Notes: generated from the sequence alone by a model not told the origin. A DNA stretch of 64,000 nucleotides from Notospermus geniculatus (GCA_002633025.1 NMRB01000043.1:447146-511145), one strand, 5' to 3'. Counted from the stretch's first letter, positions 1 through 11,845 are shown. Made by a program: numbers and translations.

Positions 1-1302
1 AGAACAAATATTCTGGGTACCATGAACCCATTCTCTTGTACCCATTTATATGAAACCCATGGCAAACGGGTCCAGTCAGGGGACATGAACCAATTCCCAT
101 GGGTTTCTCGATCTTACCAGTTTTTACAATGGGTGCATGGAAACATCATCAACCGTAACACGTCACGCCGGGTGGGCCTACTCTGGTGAAGACACGACCG
201 ATCACCCGGGTGCAGATGTACAAGTCTTATGTCATCTGTGTGAATCTTCCCAACGCCTTCTAATTATTTTGTGTATATAATTAATATTTCCTGACACCAC
301 TTAATTAGCAAAGACCCATATTTCTCTTTCAGAATGTAATTAATGCAATTATAACCCACTGAGTGACAAATAGTAGGAGTTTACACCGATATGCCTGGGC
401 ACAGACTTGTACTGTGAGACTGTGTTTAGAAAAATCATTAATTGATCATTAGGCGGGCAGAAGTTAATTGGTTTTTTTTAACAAACTGTGAGAACCCCGG
501 AACGACATGCTGGCTCCAAGTGTGACCCGGACAGACAAGACAGAGCACGGTAGGCTGATTTTCACCCGACAGTGACCGGTTACCCAGAGACACTGAGGAC
601 GCCTGATGTCTGATTTCTTGATCATCCTGTGAATCCTGACCAACATGACTTTAGCATGTTTGGACATTCGGTACTCTTCGTCAAACCAGGAACGGGTTTC
701 GGACTAGGTCATGCAAAGATGCATTCCGATACCACGGGCCCAAGTCATTGATGGTATCAAAGGCCTATATCTAGTTGCTATATCTAAGAAGTTCAACATG
801 CAAAAGATCGTAGCATATCGGAAACCCTGAGAAGGGGGGGGGGGCTCAGTTCCAATTTGATATACAGCCCTGTTGAAAGAGAACGAAAAGAGAATGAAAA
901 TTTAAGTGATACAACGTCTCTGAGGAAAACGGCAGTCATGTGAGTGATATATCATGAAGAAATATTTTGATACCTGCTAGGATACGCCACCTGGCGTGAC
1001 GTTGTCGTCACCCCCGTGTTGAGAGGTTTTTCACACCATGGACGCCCTGTAAATAAGGCTTGACTCTCTGATTGATGATAACCATGGAGATCGAAAATAA
1101 ATATTGCTGGGTTGTTACGAAAATCAAGAAATACAAGTATCTGAGAGGGACAAATTGAAAACAAACACAAAATGTAATCTCTCGTCCATAGAAACCAACA
1201 AAACAAGTTACAGCTGTTGCATCCTAGAATGTTCGAAGGTTGTTCGCGGGTTGCACACGAGTACATGTAGAAACTACAGAATTCGGACAATGACATTGAG
1301 TG
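1..1302. other. Gene-free left flank
   Basis: No gene is recognised on either strand. The first 130 bases contain several scattered copies of ACCCAT and its complement, perhaps an old decayed inverted repeat. A run of 11 G lies at 834-844. Short frames at 464-667 and 952-1296 have no recognisable domain. Confidence 0.5.
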
Positions 1303-1305
1303 ATA

Positions 1306-1512
1306 AAAGGCCGATTTTAATAGACGTTTGCTAAGCTGACCATTGGTTCCACCAAAAATAGATAAAAAAAGCCCCGTTTGGATGGATTAAGTGCTGTACA
1401 GAGCTTAGAAAACGGGGCTTTTGGGAGGAAAATTAGTTTTACATTTTTCGCTCGCTTAATATCTCTTTTTGGTGGAACCACTGAGTTTAGCAAACGTCTA
1501 TTAAATCGGCCC
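1306..1512. mobile_element. Fold-back element, GGCCGATTTT family, copy 1
   Basis: The left arm begins GGCCGATTTTAATAGACG and the right arm ends CGTCTATTAAATCGGCC. The arms stay complementary for about 45 bp, through GTTTGCTAA/TTAGCAAAC and GGTTCCACC/GGTGGAACC. Inside sits a second hairpin, AAGCCCCGTTT (about 1370) with AAACGGGGCTT (about 1413). It is too short to code for a transposase. It shares arm sequence, including GCTAAG and ACCAT, with the element at 21029-21192, so this is a family. It lies about 780 bp before the FoxQ2 ATG and is the nearest mobile element to the promoter. Confidence 0.8.
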
Positions 1513-2111
1513 TTATAGATGTAACTGCTAGAGTCTGACCAACATCACCAACAAAATGAAGGATGTTGATTGCCCAAAAAAGGTGATCGTGATCGTATTT
1601 TGATATAAAGTACATGTAAATTCATTCTAATTGTAGGTGCAAAACAGGATAAAAACCCTTCAAAACAGATAGAGGGATGGCAAATAGATGAGAAAAAACA
1701 ACACCAACATCATATGAATACGTAATGAATGCAGCGAGTTAGTTTGTGCCATTTCTTGTAATTTTACTACATGTAGTACAGCGAACGAATTCAGGACCCT
1801 GAAATCTGATGCTATAAGATATCTGGTCTTTTCGTTCCGCGCCGGGAGCCAATGCCGTTTCTTTTTTGCATCTGACTCAATGAGAGCAACCCCGGTCGGC
1901 TGCTGCTTTTTGCATTCGATAACTCGGGTTTCTAGAAAAATCAAATTTTCGACCAGTTTGTGCTCAGTGTTTTGATTTGGCTATTTTGTTACTATAGGAG
2001 ATGATGAACACTGAAAAACAGAAACAAATAGATACGTATTACATATTGATACGCCTTTGTATTGACAACGGGTACTCCCGACGAAGTGGTAATAACCAAC
2101 ACGTTGAGCGA
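1513..2111. other. Upstream flank of the FoxQ2 gene
   Basis: No gene and no repeat structure is seen. Being the proximal 5' region, it is a natural place for regulatory sites, but none can be named from one sequence. Two TACATGTA palindromes occur here (about 1612 and 1769). Confidence 0.4.
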
Positions 2112-2292
2112 CCAATCGGCATGGCGCCTGACAGTGTGACAGGCGGCGCTTGATGGAACGGGGCGTGTCCTATGGTTAAATGGCGCATTAACGTGAATAG
2201 CGTCGCGGATATAAATGGAGTGGAACTCTGAAGAAGCTAGCACTCTGTGACTGTGCATTGTGAACGAGGACAGTCGCAAATCTTAACTGAAA
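2112..2292 (+). promoter_or_regulatory. Core promoter and 5' leader of the FoxQ2 gene
   Basis: A TATAAAT box lies at 2210-2216, a CCAAT at 2112-2116, and a GC/KLF-like GGGGCGTG near 2159. All are in order and on the gene's strand, 80-180 bp before the ATG. With usual TATA spacing the start site would be near 2240, giving a leader of about 50 nt. There is no upstream ATG in frame, and TAA at 2284-2286 closes the frame just before the start codon. The boxes are seen; transcription start use is inferred. An upstream non-coding exon cannot be excluded. Confidence 0.5.
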
Positions 2293-3612
2293 ATGTGTAC
2301 GAATGCTACTGCTCTTATTCCTTATGGAATCAAAGTTCCCAATACTGCAGGATTTACTGCTGCTCAGTTCAATGGAATGACGCAAGCCGCTTTTGATTAT
2401 CACCGAGCTCATCTCTACGACTACACACGTCTGGCCGCTTACGGAATACGGGGCTATCCAGCAGGGACCCATCACGCTCTTACCTACCATCCACACGCCC
2501 AGGACTCCTTGGCCCATGCTTTCCTCTACAACAAACACGACCCACGAGCCAGATTCATTCATGAGGAGCCCAAACCAAGTCACAGTTACATTGGACTTAT
2601 TGCAATGGCGATTCTAAGTGTACGGGACAAGAAACTCGTCTTGAGTGACATCTACCAGTGGATACTGGACAATTATGCATACTTTCGTACCCGTGGTCCA
2701 GGATGGAGAAACAGCATCCGACATAATCTCTCCTTGAACGACTGCTTCATCAAATCTGGTAGGAGCGCCAACGGTAAGGGACATTTTTGGGCTATCCATC
2801 CTGCTAATGTGGATGATTTCAAAAAGGGGGACTTTAGGAGGAGAAGGGCGCAAAGACGGGTGCGGAAGCACATGGGGTTATCTGTACCTGATGATGAGGA
2901 CAGTCCGACCCCACCGCCCGTGACTGCTACCCCGCCGAGCTGGCAGAACGGACTACTAGTGACGGACTCAAGGTTTGATAGTCAGGACTCAAACGGCGCC
3001 AAATCACCTGAGCTACGCAGTCAGCATAGTTCTGTAGCTTTGGCTGCGATTGCGGCCCCTCCGCCAGTGAAAAAGCGCATGTTTGATGTGGAGAGCCTTC
3101 TTGCTCCGGACAATATAGAAACGCCTAGAGAACGTGATATCCCTACACACAGTCCGAATAGCAGTGTTTCTGATATCCGTGTTGAAGGCAGTATAGGACA
3201 CAGTTCACCAACACACGACAAGCCCGATGATCTTAGTGAAGATCGAAGGTCACCCATCTCCATTCAGGGACAAAATTCTCCACGTTCTGATGACGGACGT
3301 AAAAGTTCTCAAAGCAGTCCAGTCGTCGCCCGTGGTTCTCCACGAGATAGGGAGGATTTACAACGCGGCTGGCCGGTGACAGTTCCCGCAATCCCAGCTG
3401 TGTGGAGAGAAGGACCAAGTGCATTTCATTCAGCGAATCCTGCCACAGCAATTGCATGGAGCACTCTATCACCTCACGGCTACCCAATAATGAGTGCACC
3501 GTACCCGCTACCGGCGGTGCCACCGACAGCTGACTCGGCCCAACAATGGCAAGAAACATTTTCAAAAATCATGGCGAAATCATACGACAAAAATCTGAAG
3601 GTAGAAATCTGA
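2293..3612 (+). CDS. foxQ2: FoxQ2-class forkhead transcription factor, single exon
   Basis: This is a nuclear sequence-specific DNA-binding protein of 439 residues. Seen: a full forkhead (winged-helix) domain at about residues 92-185, starting EEPKPSHSYIGLIAMAIL, with recognition helix WRNSIRHNLSLNDCF (138-152), wing segment GRSANGKGHFWAIHPAN, and a basic stretch RRRRAQRRVRKH (182-193) that probably adds DNA contact and nuclear import. The words LSDIYQWI, NYAYFRTRGPGW and GRSANGKGHFWAIHPAN are typical of FoxQ2 rather than FoxC, FoxD or FoxL1. FDVESLL (264-270) is EH1-like, so Groucho/TLE-type repression is likely. The tail (about 285-350) carries repeated Ser-Pro sites. The start is supported by A at -3 and an in-frame TAA at 2284-2286. 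The frame runs unbroken to TGA, so the coding part has no intron. Known: FoxQ2 genes usually pattern the apical/anterior neuroectoderm of larvae. Inferred: the same role here. Many invertebrates have several foxQ2 paralogues, so which one this is remains open. Forkhead identity is near certain and class assignment strong. Confidence 0.92.
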   Translation: MCTNATALIPYGIKVPNTAGFTAAQFNGMTQAAFDYHRAHLYDYTRLAAYGIRGYPAGTHHALTYHPHAQDSLAHAFLYNKHDPRARFIHEEPKPSHSYIGLIAMAILSVRDKKLVLSDIYQWILDNYAYFRTRGPGWRNSIRHNLSLNDCFIKSGRSANGKGHFWAIHPANVDDFKKGDFRRRRAQRRVRKHMGLSVPDDEDSPTPPPVTATPPSWQNGLLVTDSRFDSQDSNGAKSPELRSQHSSVALAAIAAPPPVKKRMFDVESLLAPDNIETPRERDIPTHSPNSSVSDIRVEGSIGHSSPTHDKPDDLSEDRRSPISIQGQNSPRSDDGRKSSQSSPVVARGSPRDREDLQRGWPVTVPAIPAVWREGPSAFHSANPATAIAWSTLSPHGYPIMSAPYPLPAVPPTADSAQQWQETFSKIMAKSYDKNLKVEI

Positions 3613-6600
3613 TGATTATGACACTTAATTAATTTAAGAAGACTACATAGGTTGTAATAATATATTATATGTTGTTTCTGGTTGGCAGTTCTTGAGGTCC
3701 CTACGTGTTTTCTGGTCGGAATTTCCTGCGGACTTGTTAATATCATGTTGATGTGTGACCTTTCTATTCGTGCTGTGATACGCAGCCAAGGTGAGACAGG
3801 ATCGAGTTGGATCTGTGGATGTATCATGTAAGTCACTTTATAGAAGTACGTAATCTATTTAGTAGTATTTTTCGACAGTTTAAAGAAGTAGTGCTTTCTG
3901 CGCTCACGCCGGGTATATTGGCGTACAGGGGTAAGCCGGCTAGTAATGCTCATTCAATCATTCTGAAATGATATACCACTTTTATTCCTTGTTTACAAGT
4001 TTCATTCTTCTTAGCTGGCCTGCCAACGTGGTATGTTCTTGGACTTTCTGGTCACTAGCTCTCAATATAATATACAGCTGCCCCTGAGTGCTGGCGATTG
4101 ATGCCTTATGCGAAGGTCCGTGGGTTCGAGTCCGGTAGGAAGCTACATGTATGTCTTTCACCTTAGAAACCCGTTATTATTTCATGCCCTGTAATCATTT
4201 TTACATGGATAAACACTGAAATAGCCCTCGAATATGACTTTGTTACCTGAGATATTGACCACTATCAAATTTACAATACAATTTCATTCAACTGCCTAAG
4301 AAATAGAGATCAATGCTTTCACAAAAGTGCGAAATGCCAATAAACGATTTTCCGAGGTGTTACACGCGCGGGACGAATTATCACTTCTATGTAGAGTGCA
4401 AATTTGATATTACGCTGTCGAAGATAAAAACGTAGTATGACTGACTTATGGAATATTTAAGCAAAAGGACAGCGAATTGCGGATTAATTGTCTGTAAAAA
4501 CCTTATTTTTGATATTCTAATAATGATAATATTTGCTTTTTCTGCTTCGCAATTGAACTAAACGTAGTCATCAATTGCACCTTAACGAGTGTTTGTCTAC
4601 AGTTTGGTACACAATCGTTACCATTCTTTTTTCCGATACAAATACAAATTTCAAAAACCATCAGTCCACTTTCATTCTAGGTCATTATTTACATTTTCCT
4701 CGCTTATCGAACCTTTTAGGTTACAAACAAAGATCTCTGTTTAAAATCAATGAATTATATATGAGAGCAAACCCAGCAAACAGGGCGCAGTAACACTTCA
4801 CGATCTCAAGAACTTGGTACTCTTTGAACCTCACCGTAAATGCTCTATTCTCGCGAAAAATCAATGAAACTAAACTTCTGTTCTGTATACGTGAGCTTTC
4901 ATGTAAGCACCAACCTGGCAAACCTGCACTACTCACTTTGGAAAAGCAATACAACATACAACTCATGGTTATGAGGAGAGGTTTTGAATAAGGGTCCATA
5001 ACAGAAATGCCTGGCTATCTAAACATGAGAAGAACTTCTCCTTCAATTTGAAAAGCGTATTGATAATCTATATACACTTTTCTTTCCCGAAATGCAACGA
5101 TTATAAAATGTCCAGTTTTGTAAATTTAAGAACTTGTCCAAAGTGATGTAGCGTCTTTCATGGTTTTTCCCTATTCTGGTTCTGCAGTGGGTAACCCCAG
5201 AAATATTGATTAGTATTTTCTACTTGTCAGGCAATCAAGTCACTTTTGTGGCTAAGTGCCGTGTATCCCAACCGGTTGAAGGTATAGATTCCAAAAGTGA
5301 ACGCAATAAATTGTTGTCTAACACATGGTGCAGTTGGAGCTAACAATCATCTCTGTCTGTCTGTGTACGTCAATACAGTGATAGAGTGCAGATTTGGAGT
5401 GTTTTGCCGACATACCAAATTGTTGCTACGTAGAACTGTTTAGCAACCACTCCAAGTTGTTTGTCGGTTTCGACTTAGAGCTTTGTACCAGGGTTACCTC
5501 TGGAGTAACTCGGTTCAATAGGCTGGCGTAGACCGAAGTGTGGATGCGGCGCAGTGCCTTCACGATCTCTTCATCAAATATTTTGTGTATTTTGCCTCTG
5601 TACTCGGCAGCATGTGCTGTATCCGAGATTGGAACACGCCACTTATGGTATAAAGCAAACGTTTTATGTCTGATGGAAAAAACTCTCAAATAGTCATCAG
5701 TGGATGTAGGAGGTTTCATTACTCACCAAACCACTTCACATTTGATCCGATAACTCTCCTCATTCCGCCAAACCACCATTTGCTTATTCTCATTTATTCA
5801 GTCAAATGAATTGAGAAGTGTAGAACTCGACAGAAATACAATATCAGTCAGGTTATGTATGTTTCTATTCATATCTGTGGCTAAAATTTGTTTCCTTTCT
5901 ACAACACGGCTGTGTAAAGAAAACGCTACTTGAAATTCGTCAAGAGATCTGGCCGCCGAAAGGCGTTGGTTGTTTCAAAATGGTTTTCGAATACGAAATA
6001 GATAGAGTGTAGTAAACTCTTTCGAGGGGAGTAAAAACAGCATCAGGCGAGGTTGAAAAAAAACATAATTTGATGAGTAGGTGTAACTGGTGGGTTCTTT
6101 TGCTTTAAAAAAGAGAAAAGCTTAGTAACGAATTTGTCTTCAAGCAGCAACAATGCTATCTTGGTTTCTACAAATCTTCTCACGGAGTTTAAATGTAACA
6201 TTCTCGTTTACAAATATGGCTTAATATTTACTCCTGATTTTATCAACGTTATCAACACATATCGGAAAATTGATATCAGTTTGTGGGCCAAATCTTTTCA
6301 CATCACTATCCTTCCCGTAATCTTATTTCAATGTGCTATCATCAAAGTTTAACAGATGGTCACCTTAACTATCGTTGTTCTTAATGTGCTAAACCGCTGT
6401 TCTTCGTTTTCTGTGATACATTGTATGTCATTATTTTGCACATGAAGAATGGTTTAACGGATATCATTCGAAAGCCGGGACATTTTTTGCTTTCATGTAA
6501 AGGTGTGTACATTTCTATGTAATTCGCTGTTTAAGTGTTTTTGAAATTTCCAAAAAATTGACTTAGAATTTGCAGTGCAACTGACGTTTTGAAATATTTT

Positions 6601-9073
6601 TTCGCAATGCGCAGTAGCTTTGAACATCTATAGAATAATTGGTGTTAATTTCATTGGTAGATAAGCGAAAAGATTGGAATATCTTTATTCTTAATTTTAC
6701 ACTTATGATGGAACACTCATTGTACATGTAAGACAAAAGTCGGAAAAAATATTGTATGAGACGTTGTCATGTATAATGATCACCAGAAATGTAGGCCTAC
6801 TTTCTGACAACTCGCATCTCTTCATATGTTACTTTGGGTTATGATTTTCGGTGTCGGTCGAAATGTTTCGTGGACCTGTACTCATCAGTTCGTGTTGTCA
6901 GGACCCCATCCGAAACCTATCGCTGGATTCAAACAAATATAGTACTTCTCCCTTCTCTAGATACCAACTGTTGTTGAAAAGAATCTTGTTCATGTGTTAC
7001 TGTATGAACGGTCCATTTTGATATCAAACATTTCCATCCGGCATAATGTGACTAAATTACTCATCATTTCAATCTTTTTGAAATATAATTTGGTAAAATG
7101 TCATGTACGTACAATCAACACAAGAATGATTTTGAGTTACGTTTGTCAGTAATTAAGTTGTACAATGTATTATCACATCAGTGTGGTCAAACAATAAATC
7201 AGTGTATATACCCTTGAAATCTGTTGTCATCATTCCTTTGCTTCCAAACAGAACTTATATATTTAAAGAACGTCGGCCTACCACTCTACTCATCATCGTA
7301 GCCAACATCCTGGCCATCCTAAGTTATCCCGGGTTCCTTGGGCATATTATCATACGTGCCCGCAATATGACGCCTAACACCTGGAGCAAGGGGACTCGCA
7401 TATCTTTCACAATTTGCATTGTGGTTCTGGCACATTTCAATAAAAGTTACACTAGGCCCCGATTGCGTCCAGCTTACACATTCTAAATTCCGTTCTCTTG
7501 CAGGGATGTTAAGATTAAACACATCTTTTATTCTAGAAAAGATGCTTCATCTATGTTACTCTTTATTCAGGCCTATATTTCTTCATCACCATTGACTCGA
7601 ATAATTCTAACGGAAGTTAAATGTTAATTTCATGTGTAACATTGATTTCGTAAGTTGGTGACGACGAAAGTAAGTCAAAAGACTAGAAATACGCTATATC
7701 ACACAATTTCTGATCAGACTCATATAATTGATTTATTTTTGCCTTGGCCTTTCCCGCTGATTCCAACCTCGAAACGTAATTGCGATTCTTTATTATAGAT
7801 TGATTTCAATATTTTGCTAATCTCAATATTATTTCCCACCGCCTGGTGTGGTATACAATTGCAAACAGTTCGGCAGAAACAAATAGGAAGGAGTTTTCTC
7901 TGAAAAGGGAATCGACAGAAATTGGGAGATTCAGTGTCGTTGTAGAACGAGTTCAGGCCTTCTTGAAGGTGACACTTCTGGAAACTCCTGGAACTCACAA
8001 ATCCGCGGTTACCTAATGGAAAATGCCCTTTATTAATGAAGAACAACACTATTAGGCCTAGCCTACGTGTTGGCGTAGTCCATTGAGATATTTGAATTTT
8101 GGAACCGTGTCTGTGTCAGCTATGTCAGTTACCTTACCGCGGATGTCTCATTCAATGTAGAAGATAGTTTAATAAAAAATAAGAATAAAGAATAAAAATT
8201 CTCCATTGAGTTTCAAATTTGAAATGGTTGTATATATGTAATAATGAGTGGGTAGTTCACATCTAGAGCACCATATGTTCATATGATGAGTACTGGTATA
8301 AAACCCAGGCACATGTAACGTCTGCTGATTGTCTTTTTTTCTTTTCTAACGATTTAATTCTAACGATTTAATATTCATGAAATTCGCAGAATTTTCACTT
8401 CATTTTCACTCAACTCGACGTGTATTTAAACAACAAAGGAAATTAAACTTCTTGTCGCCTTCAGATAATACATCATTAAGTCCTTCTGACTGCGTCGTCA
8501 CCTGCCAGCCGTACTTTCCAATGTTGCTGCGGTCCTTGCGAATACAACACGTCAACAGCAGAGCATGGAACGTGAAGCGTACCATTAACAGACCGTACGG
8601 CTCGAATGACCCGATACAACAACCACTGTCCATGCTCCCAACCACCATGCATAACATGGAAACAAAACACGTCTAATTTAGTTGTTATCTAAGCAAATGT
8701 CACACGAAACCCAGGTTTTGACCGCTAGAAAAAAACTGTCAATTTTGTTTTCCCACTTGGAAGTGAGTGAGACGTGTGTTTTGTATCCATTATCCGTTAC
8801 TAATCAACGATATTTGCCATAGGTTGATGTTGGTCTCGATGAATGAACATGAACTAGGTGAAATAATAGAGGGATTAGTTCGCGCACTTGAACTGATTAC
8901 CCGCTCAACACAAACTCTCTATTGAGGCTGTATCGAACTACGATTGATAGCTCTTCATAGTGTGACGACAACGTGGACAAACTGCATTGATGCATCGCAA
9001 CTAAAGTACAGTACGTATAAAACAAACTCAGAGAATGACAGAAATGCCAGATGTGTCGGCCAAAATGTATATG
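3613..9073. other. 3' flank of the FoxQ2 gene and gene desert
   Basis: The first ~730 bp is the likely 3' UTR. Beyond it no gene is recognised. The longest frame, 97 codons at 5426-5719 on the minus strand, has no recognisable domain. A tRNA-like B-box (GGTTCGAGTCC, about 4126) lacks a matching cloverleaf. TACATGTA (about 4144 and 6723) and TAGGCCTA (about 6792 and 8052) occur. Much of the stretch is AT-rich and unstructured. Confidence 0.45.
4339..4344 (+). terminator. Possible polyadenylation signal for the FoxQ2 gene
   Basis: This is the first canonical AATAAA after the stop codon on the + strand, about 730 bp downstream. A 3' UTR of that length is ordinary for a transcription factor. A single hexamer is weak evidence, and a variant signal nearer the stop is possible. 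Confidence 0.25.
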
Positions 9074-9243
9074 TACACAGGCAAAAATGTTGGATGAAAA
9101 TTGGATATAAATTGGATGAAAATCGGATATAAACTGCCTGATGAAAATCTTATAGATAGATTTTCTATATCCATTTTTCATCCGATTTGTATCCATTTTT
9201 TCAGATTTATATCCAATTTTCATCCAACATTTTTGCCTGTGTA
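9074..9243. mobile_element. TA-flanked fold-back element ending CACAGGCAAAAATG
   Basis: TA (9074-9075) is followed by CACAGGCAAAAATGTTGGAT; the other end reads ATCCAACATTTTTGCCTGTG followed by TA (9242-9243). The arms are nearly perfect for about 45 bp and carry several copies of TTGGATGAAAA/GGATATAAA. Total length between the TAs is 166 bp, with no coding capacity. A TA target-site duplication is typical of Tc1/mariner-type MITEs; the family assignment is inferred. Confidence 0.85.
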
Positions 9244-10485
9244 TTTTCAGAGAAAAGCTCTCGTACAGTCATAAGTATACCATGCCTGAGCTTTAGTAAA
9301 CACACATCCGGGCTCCTGAACGATACCTTGCAGTGACGTCAGTCCCGCACAAAGTCACGTGACCAACACGTGATAAACATGGAGAAATGACGACATCGAG
9401 CGGAACTATAAAATAATGGCTGATATTTATAAAAACTAGCAATAGTTTTTACTTTAAATTTTGTAGTACATTTACCTTGGACACTGCTGTGCAAATCTTA
9501 CATGTAAGTAAAAGCATTTTCTAACTTTTGTGAATACCAGCCAGTATTGCAGTTTCGGATCAAGCTGCGTAGTTTGGCCTGCACTGTCCATGGATACTGC
9601 AGGTTTTGAGAATGACCAGAAGAGCCTACATGGGGTCCTAGAGGGCAAAACATACAGGCATACAAGTCATGTACACTGGTACCAAATTCACCACTGGGTC
9701 TGTCCCCATGTTTTGATGGTCACCACACACCTTGCGTGAGGAGAATGATGTAGAAGCAGGGGATAGTGCCTTTTCATACTGGTGACATACAAAAGTGCGA
9801 TCAAGAATTTTTGACATATTTTTCTTGCATGTTGAAAAATCTCAAACAGGGGATTGTTAATACTAATTAGCTTTTAACCGCCACCAACAATTCGTACCCT
9901 CTGCGTGGAACGTGGCTGCAGAGCAGCGTATAGTGTTTGAAACCACTGGAGATCGCGAGCCCGAGTCACGATGGCGGCGTGCTGTATCGCGCAGGCGGTT
10001 TACGTGAAAGCACTCATCGGATGGTCGGCACCACGGAGGTGTCGGTGGAGGAAAAATTAAAGGGGCGACCTTCGGGTTCCACAAGTGACGGTAGTCGGAC
10101 AATCGAAAGTGAAAATTCAAGATTCTTTGAGAAAACAAATACGACAGAGATGGCTATGGACTTGGAGGGCAATACTGCCCAGACTTGAAACAAGTAGACC
10201 TCACACGCGAACATGACCCAATCAAACAAGATTTTCTTGAGGATAATTAGCCAAGATTTGCACCAGATTTGATGAAGCACGCGGACACTGCCATGACTGG
10301 GAGAGATTTCACAGCTTTGCGTGCTCGGTGAATAATACCACAGGAAAGCCACGACATTTTTCACCAGTGACGCTGCTGTAAGACTGTCTTGGTGGGTGGG
10401 GCGATTTCAGTTGTTGATAAAAAGATGGTGAAACAGTGTGGCGCAAACTTCCTGTCGGTAGACCGCAGGGAGGCCTCAGCCCAGC
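9244..10485. other. Gene-free stretch with a cluster of CRE and E-box sites
   Basis: No gene is supported. TGACGTCA lies at 9334-9341 and CACGTG at 9356-9361 and 9367-9372. The order resembles the left end of the fold-back family at 26.5 and 49.4 kb, so this may be a decayed relic of it rather than an enhancer. Frames at 9530-9739 and 9863-10364 show no domain. Confidence 0.4.
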
Positions 10486-10582
10486 TTGAGGTAACCAGTG
10501 GTTCTCAATACATCACAATGGACAGAGGTTTGTGTACGGGGTGACGAGGGGAGCGAGTGGTTACAACCACTGGTTACCTCAG
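10486..10582. repeat. Short inverted repeat with GAGGTAACCAGTGGTT arms
   Basis: GAGGTAACCAGTGGTT near 10488 is repeated in inverted orientation as AACCACTGGTTACCTC near 10565, enclosing about 65 bp. It looks like a small fold-back element, but no second copy is in the window and no target duplication is clear. Confidence 0.5.
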
Positions 10583-10669
10583 GTATGTCAGGACGCCAGC
10601 GTCATGTCAGTCAAAACCCCTCGCTTGAACTTGCATAACACCATAACTTTCATGGTTGGGAAGCATTAT

Positions 10670-10822
10670 TAGGGAGGTTTCGAAATCAAACAATAAACGT
10701 AAACTTTACGACAACGTTATTTTTCGTACTACACATTAACCAGATTTTATATTGCATTTTCGGTACGAAAATAACGTTGTCGTTAACGTTTACGTTTATC
10801 GTTTGTTTTCGAAACCTCCCCA
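10670..10822. mobile_element. GGGAG-family MITE, copy 1
   Basis: The ends are GGGAGGTTTCGAAATCAAAC and its complement. The arms continue through ATAAACGTAAACTTTACGAC and AACGTTATTTTTCGTAC to a short AT-rich centre containing CCAGATTTTATATTGCATTTT. It is about 150 bp and non-coding. Closely similar copies lie at 23.9, 30.8 and 35.8 kb, which proves a dispersed family. This copy and the 23.9-kb one share the GGGAGGTTT end, as against GGGAGTTTA in the other two. Confidence 0.9.
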
Positions 10823-11699
10823 TTGTCTTTTGGTTTGTTTCTGCAGAGTTGACAGCCGGAAAACCAGCGAGTGTCGCCCACGTGTTGATGTATACAAACG
10901 AGGTTCTTCACTATAATTTGCTCAATTTCCAAATTTGCTACATCTGCATTTCCAGAGCTAGATTGACGATGAGAATCACGTCCTTTTGGATATTTTTGTC
11001 AGCAGTAGGCCTAACCAGACTGCAATGGTGTAGGCCTACGGAAAGTATTGGTTTTTAGTATTTTTGAAATTACAACACTTTATACATGCATCCAACTATA
11101 TTTACTCTTCACATTAATACTGCTGAGGATACAATAATGTACCGTATTAACCTACCCCCGCCAAATCTCATGGCAACACCAGGACTTGATCCATGAAAAA
11201 GAAAGTAATTAAAAACAACGGGTACAACCGATCGGTAAGTATGAACACAATATCGATAGAAATCAACAAAAAGAAGTGTGGACCAACCACTGTTTGCATC
11301 AGCTGTTTAGAAACACATGTTCTGTTGACAATGAAGGCAATAATAATCACATAAAATAATCATTTCACACCTTCTCTATATGAAAATCAACTAAAAGATG
11401 TAAGTATGTACACAGGCATGTTCGAAATACGACACGTCTTGCTTACAACGTACACAACAGGTGTATAATCTCGTCGTTTAATGTTTACTTGGACCTGTGT
11501 AACGACAGGAGACCAAGGCTCATGTAGATAGTAATTTACTTATTGTTTAATTAACCCGTTAGGCAGCTATCAATCAATGTACTACATGCATCTGATGCAT
11601 CCTAACTACTATTGGCCACATCAGTTGGAAACCTCGCTCTCACTTCCAAAGTACCTATCTCAGCTGGCTTCTCATGAGGAAACTGCAGAACTACCGCCA
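10823..11699. other. Gene-free stretch
   Basis: No gene is seen. TAGGCCTA palindromes occur near 11007 and 11027. The 93-codon frame at 10777-11058 starts inside the MITE arm and has no domain. Confidence 0.45.
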
Positions 11700-11845
11700 C
11701 TGGGAGGCGCTGTGAGCGGTTGTACATTTTTCGACGCCTCGTCGCTGTTGCACTGCGTCAATGACGTCGTGACGCGACGTCATTGCGTTGCTTTGCTCTG
11801 TTTTTGACGTCTTCGGTACAACCGCTCGCAGCGCCGCCCTGTCGG
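11700..11845. mobile_element. Fold-back element, GGCGCTGTGAGCGGTTGTAC family, copy 1
   Basis: The arm GGCGCTGTGAGCGGTTGTAC (11705-11724) pairs with GTACAACCGCTCGCAGCGCC (11816-11835). The interior holds GTCAATGACGTCGTGACGCG, two overlapping CRE-like palindromes. A second copy sits in opposite orientation at 48.5 kb; it shares the interior and also the flanking CAGAACTACCGCCACTGGG, so the true element extends beyond the visible arms. No reading frame of note. Confidence 0.85.

Noticed and set aside
2188-3836. Minus-strand and alternate-frame reading frames over the forkhead gene
   Set aside because: Shadows of the FoxQ2 coding sequence; no domain in any of them.
4085-4150. tRNA-like B-box GGTTCGAGTCC with flanking pairing
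   Set aside because: No A-box at the right distance, no anticodon arm and a poor T-stem. At most a tRNA-derived SINE remnant.
5426-5719. 97-codon minus-strand frame with protein-like composition
   Set aside because: No recognisable family, no splice or promoter context, and length expected by chance in 64 kb of AT-leaning DNA.
9334-9372. CRE plus two CACGTG boxes as an enhancer
   Set aside because: The order of sites resembles the 26.5/49.4-kb repeat family, so a decayed repeat explains it at least as well.
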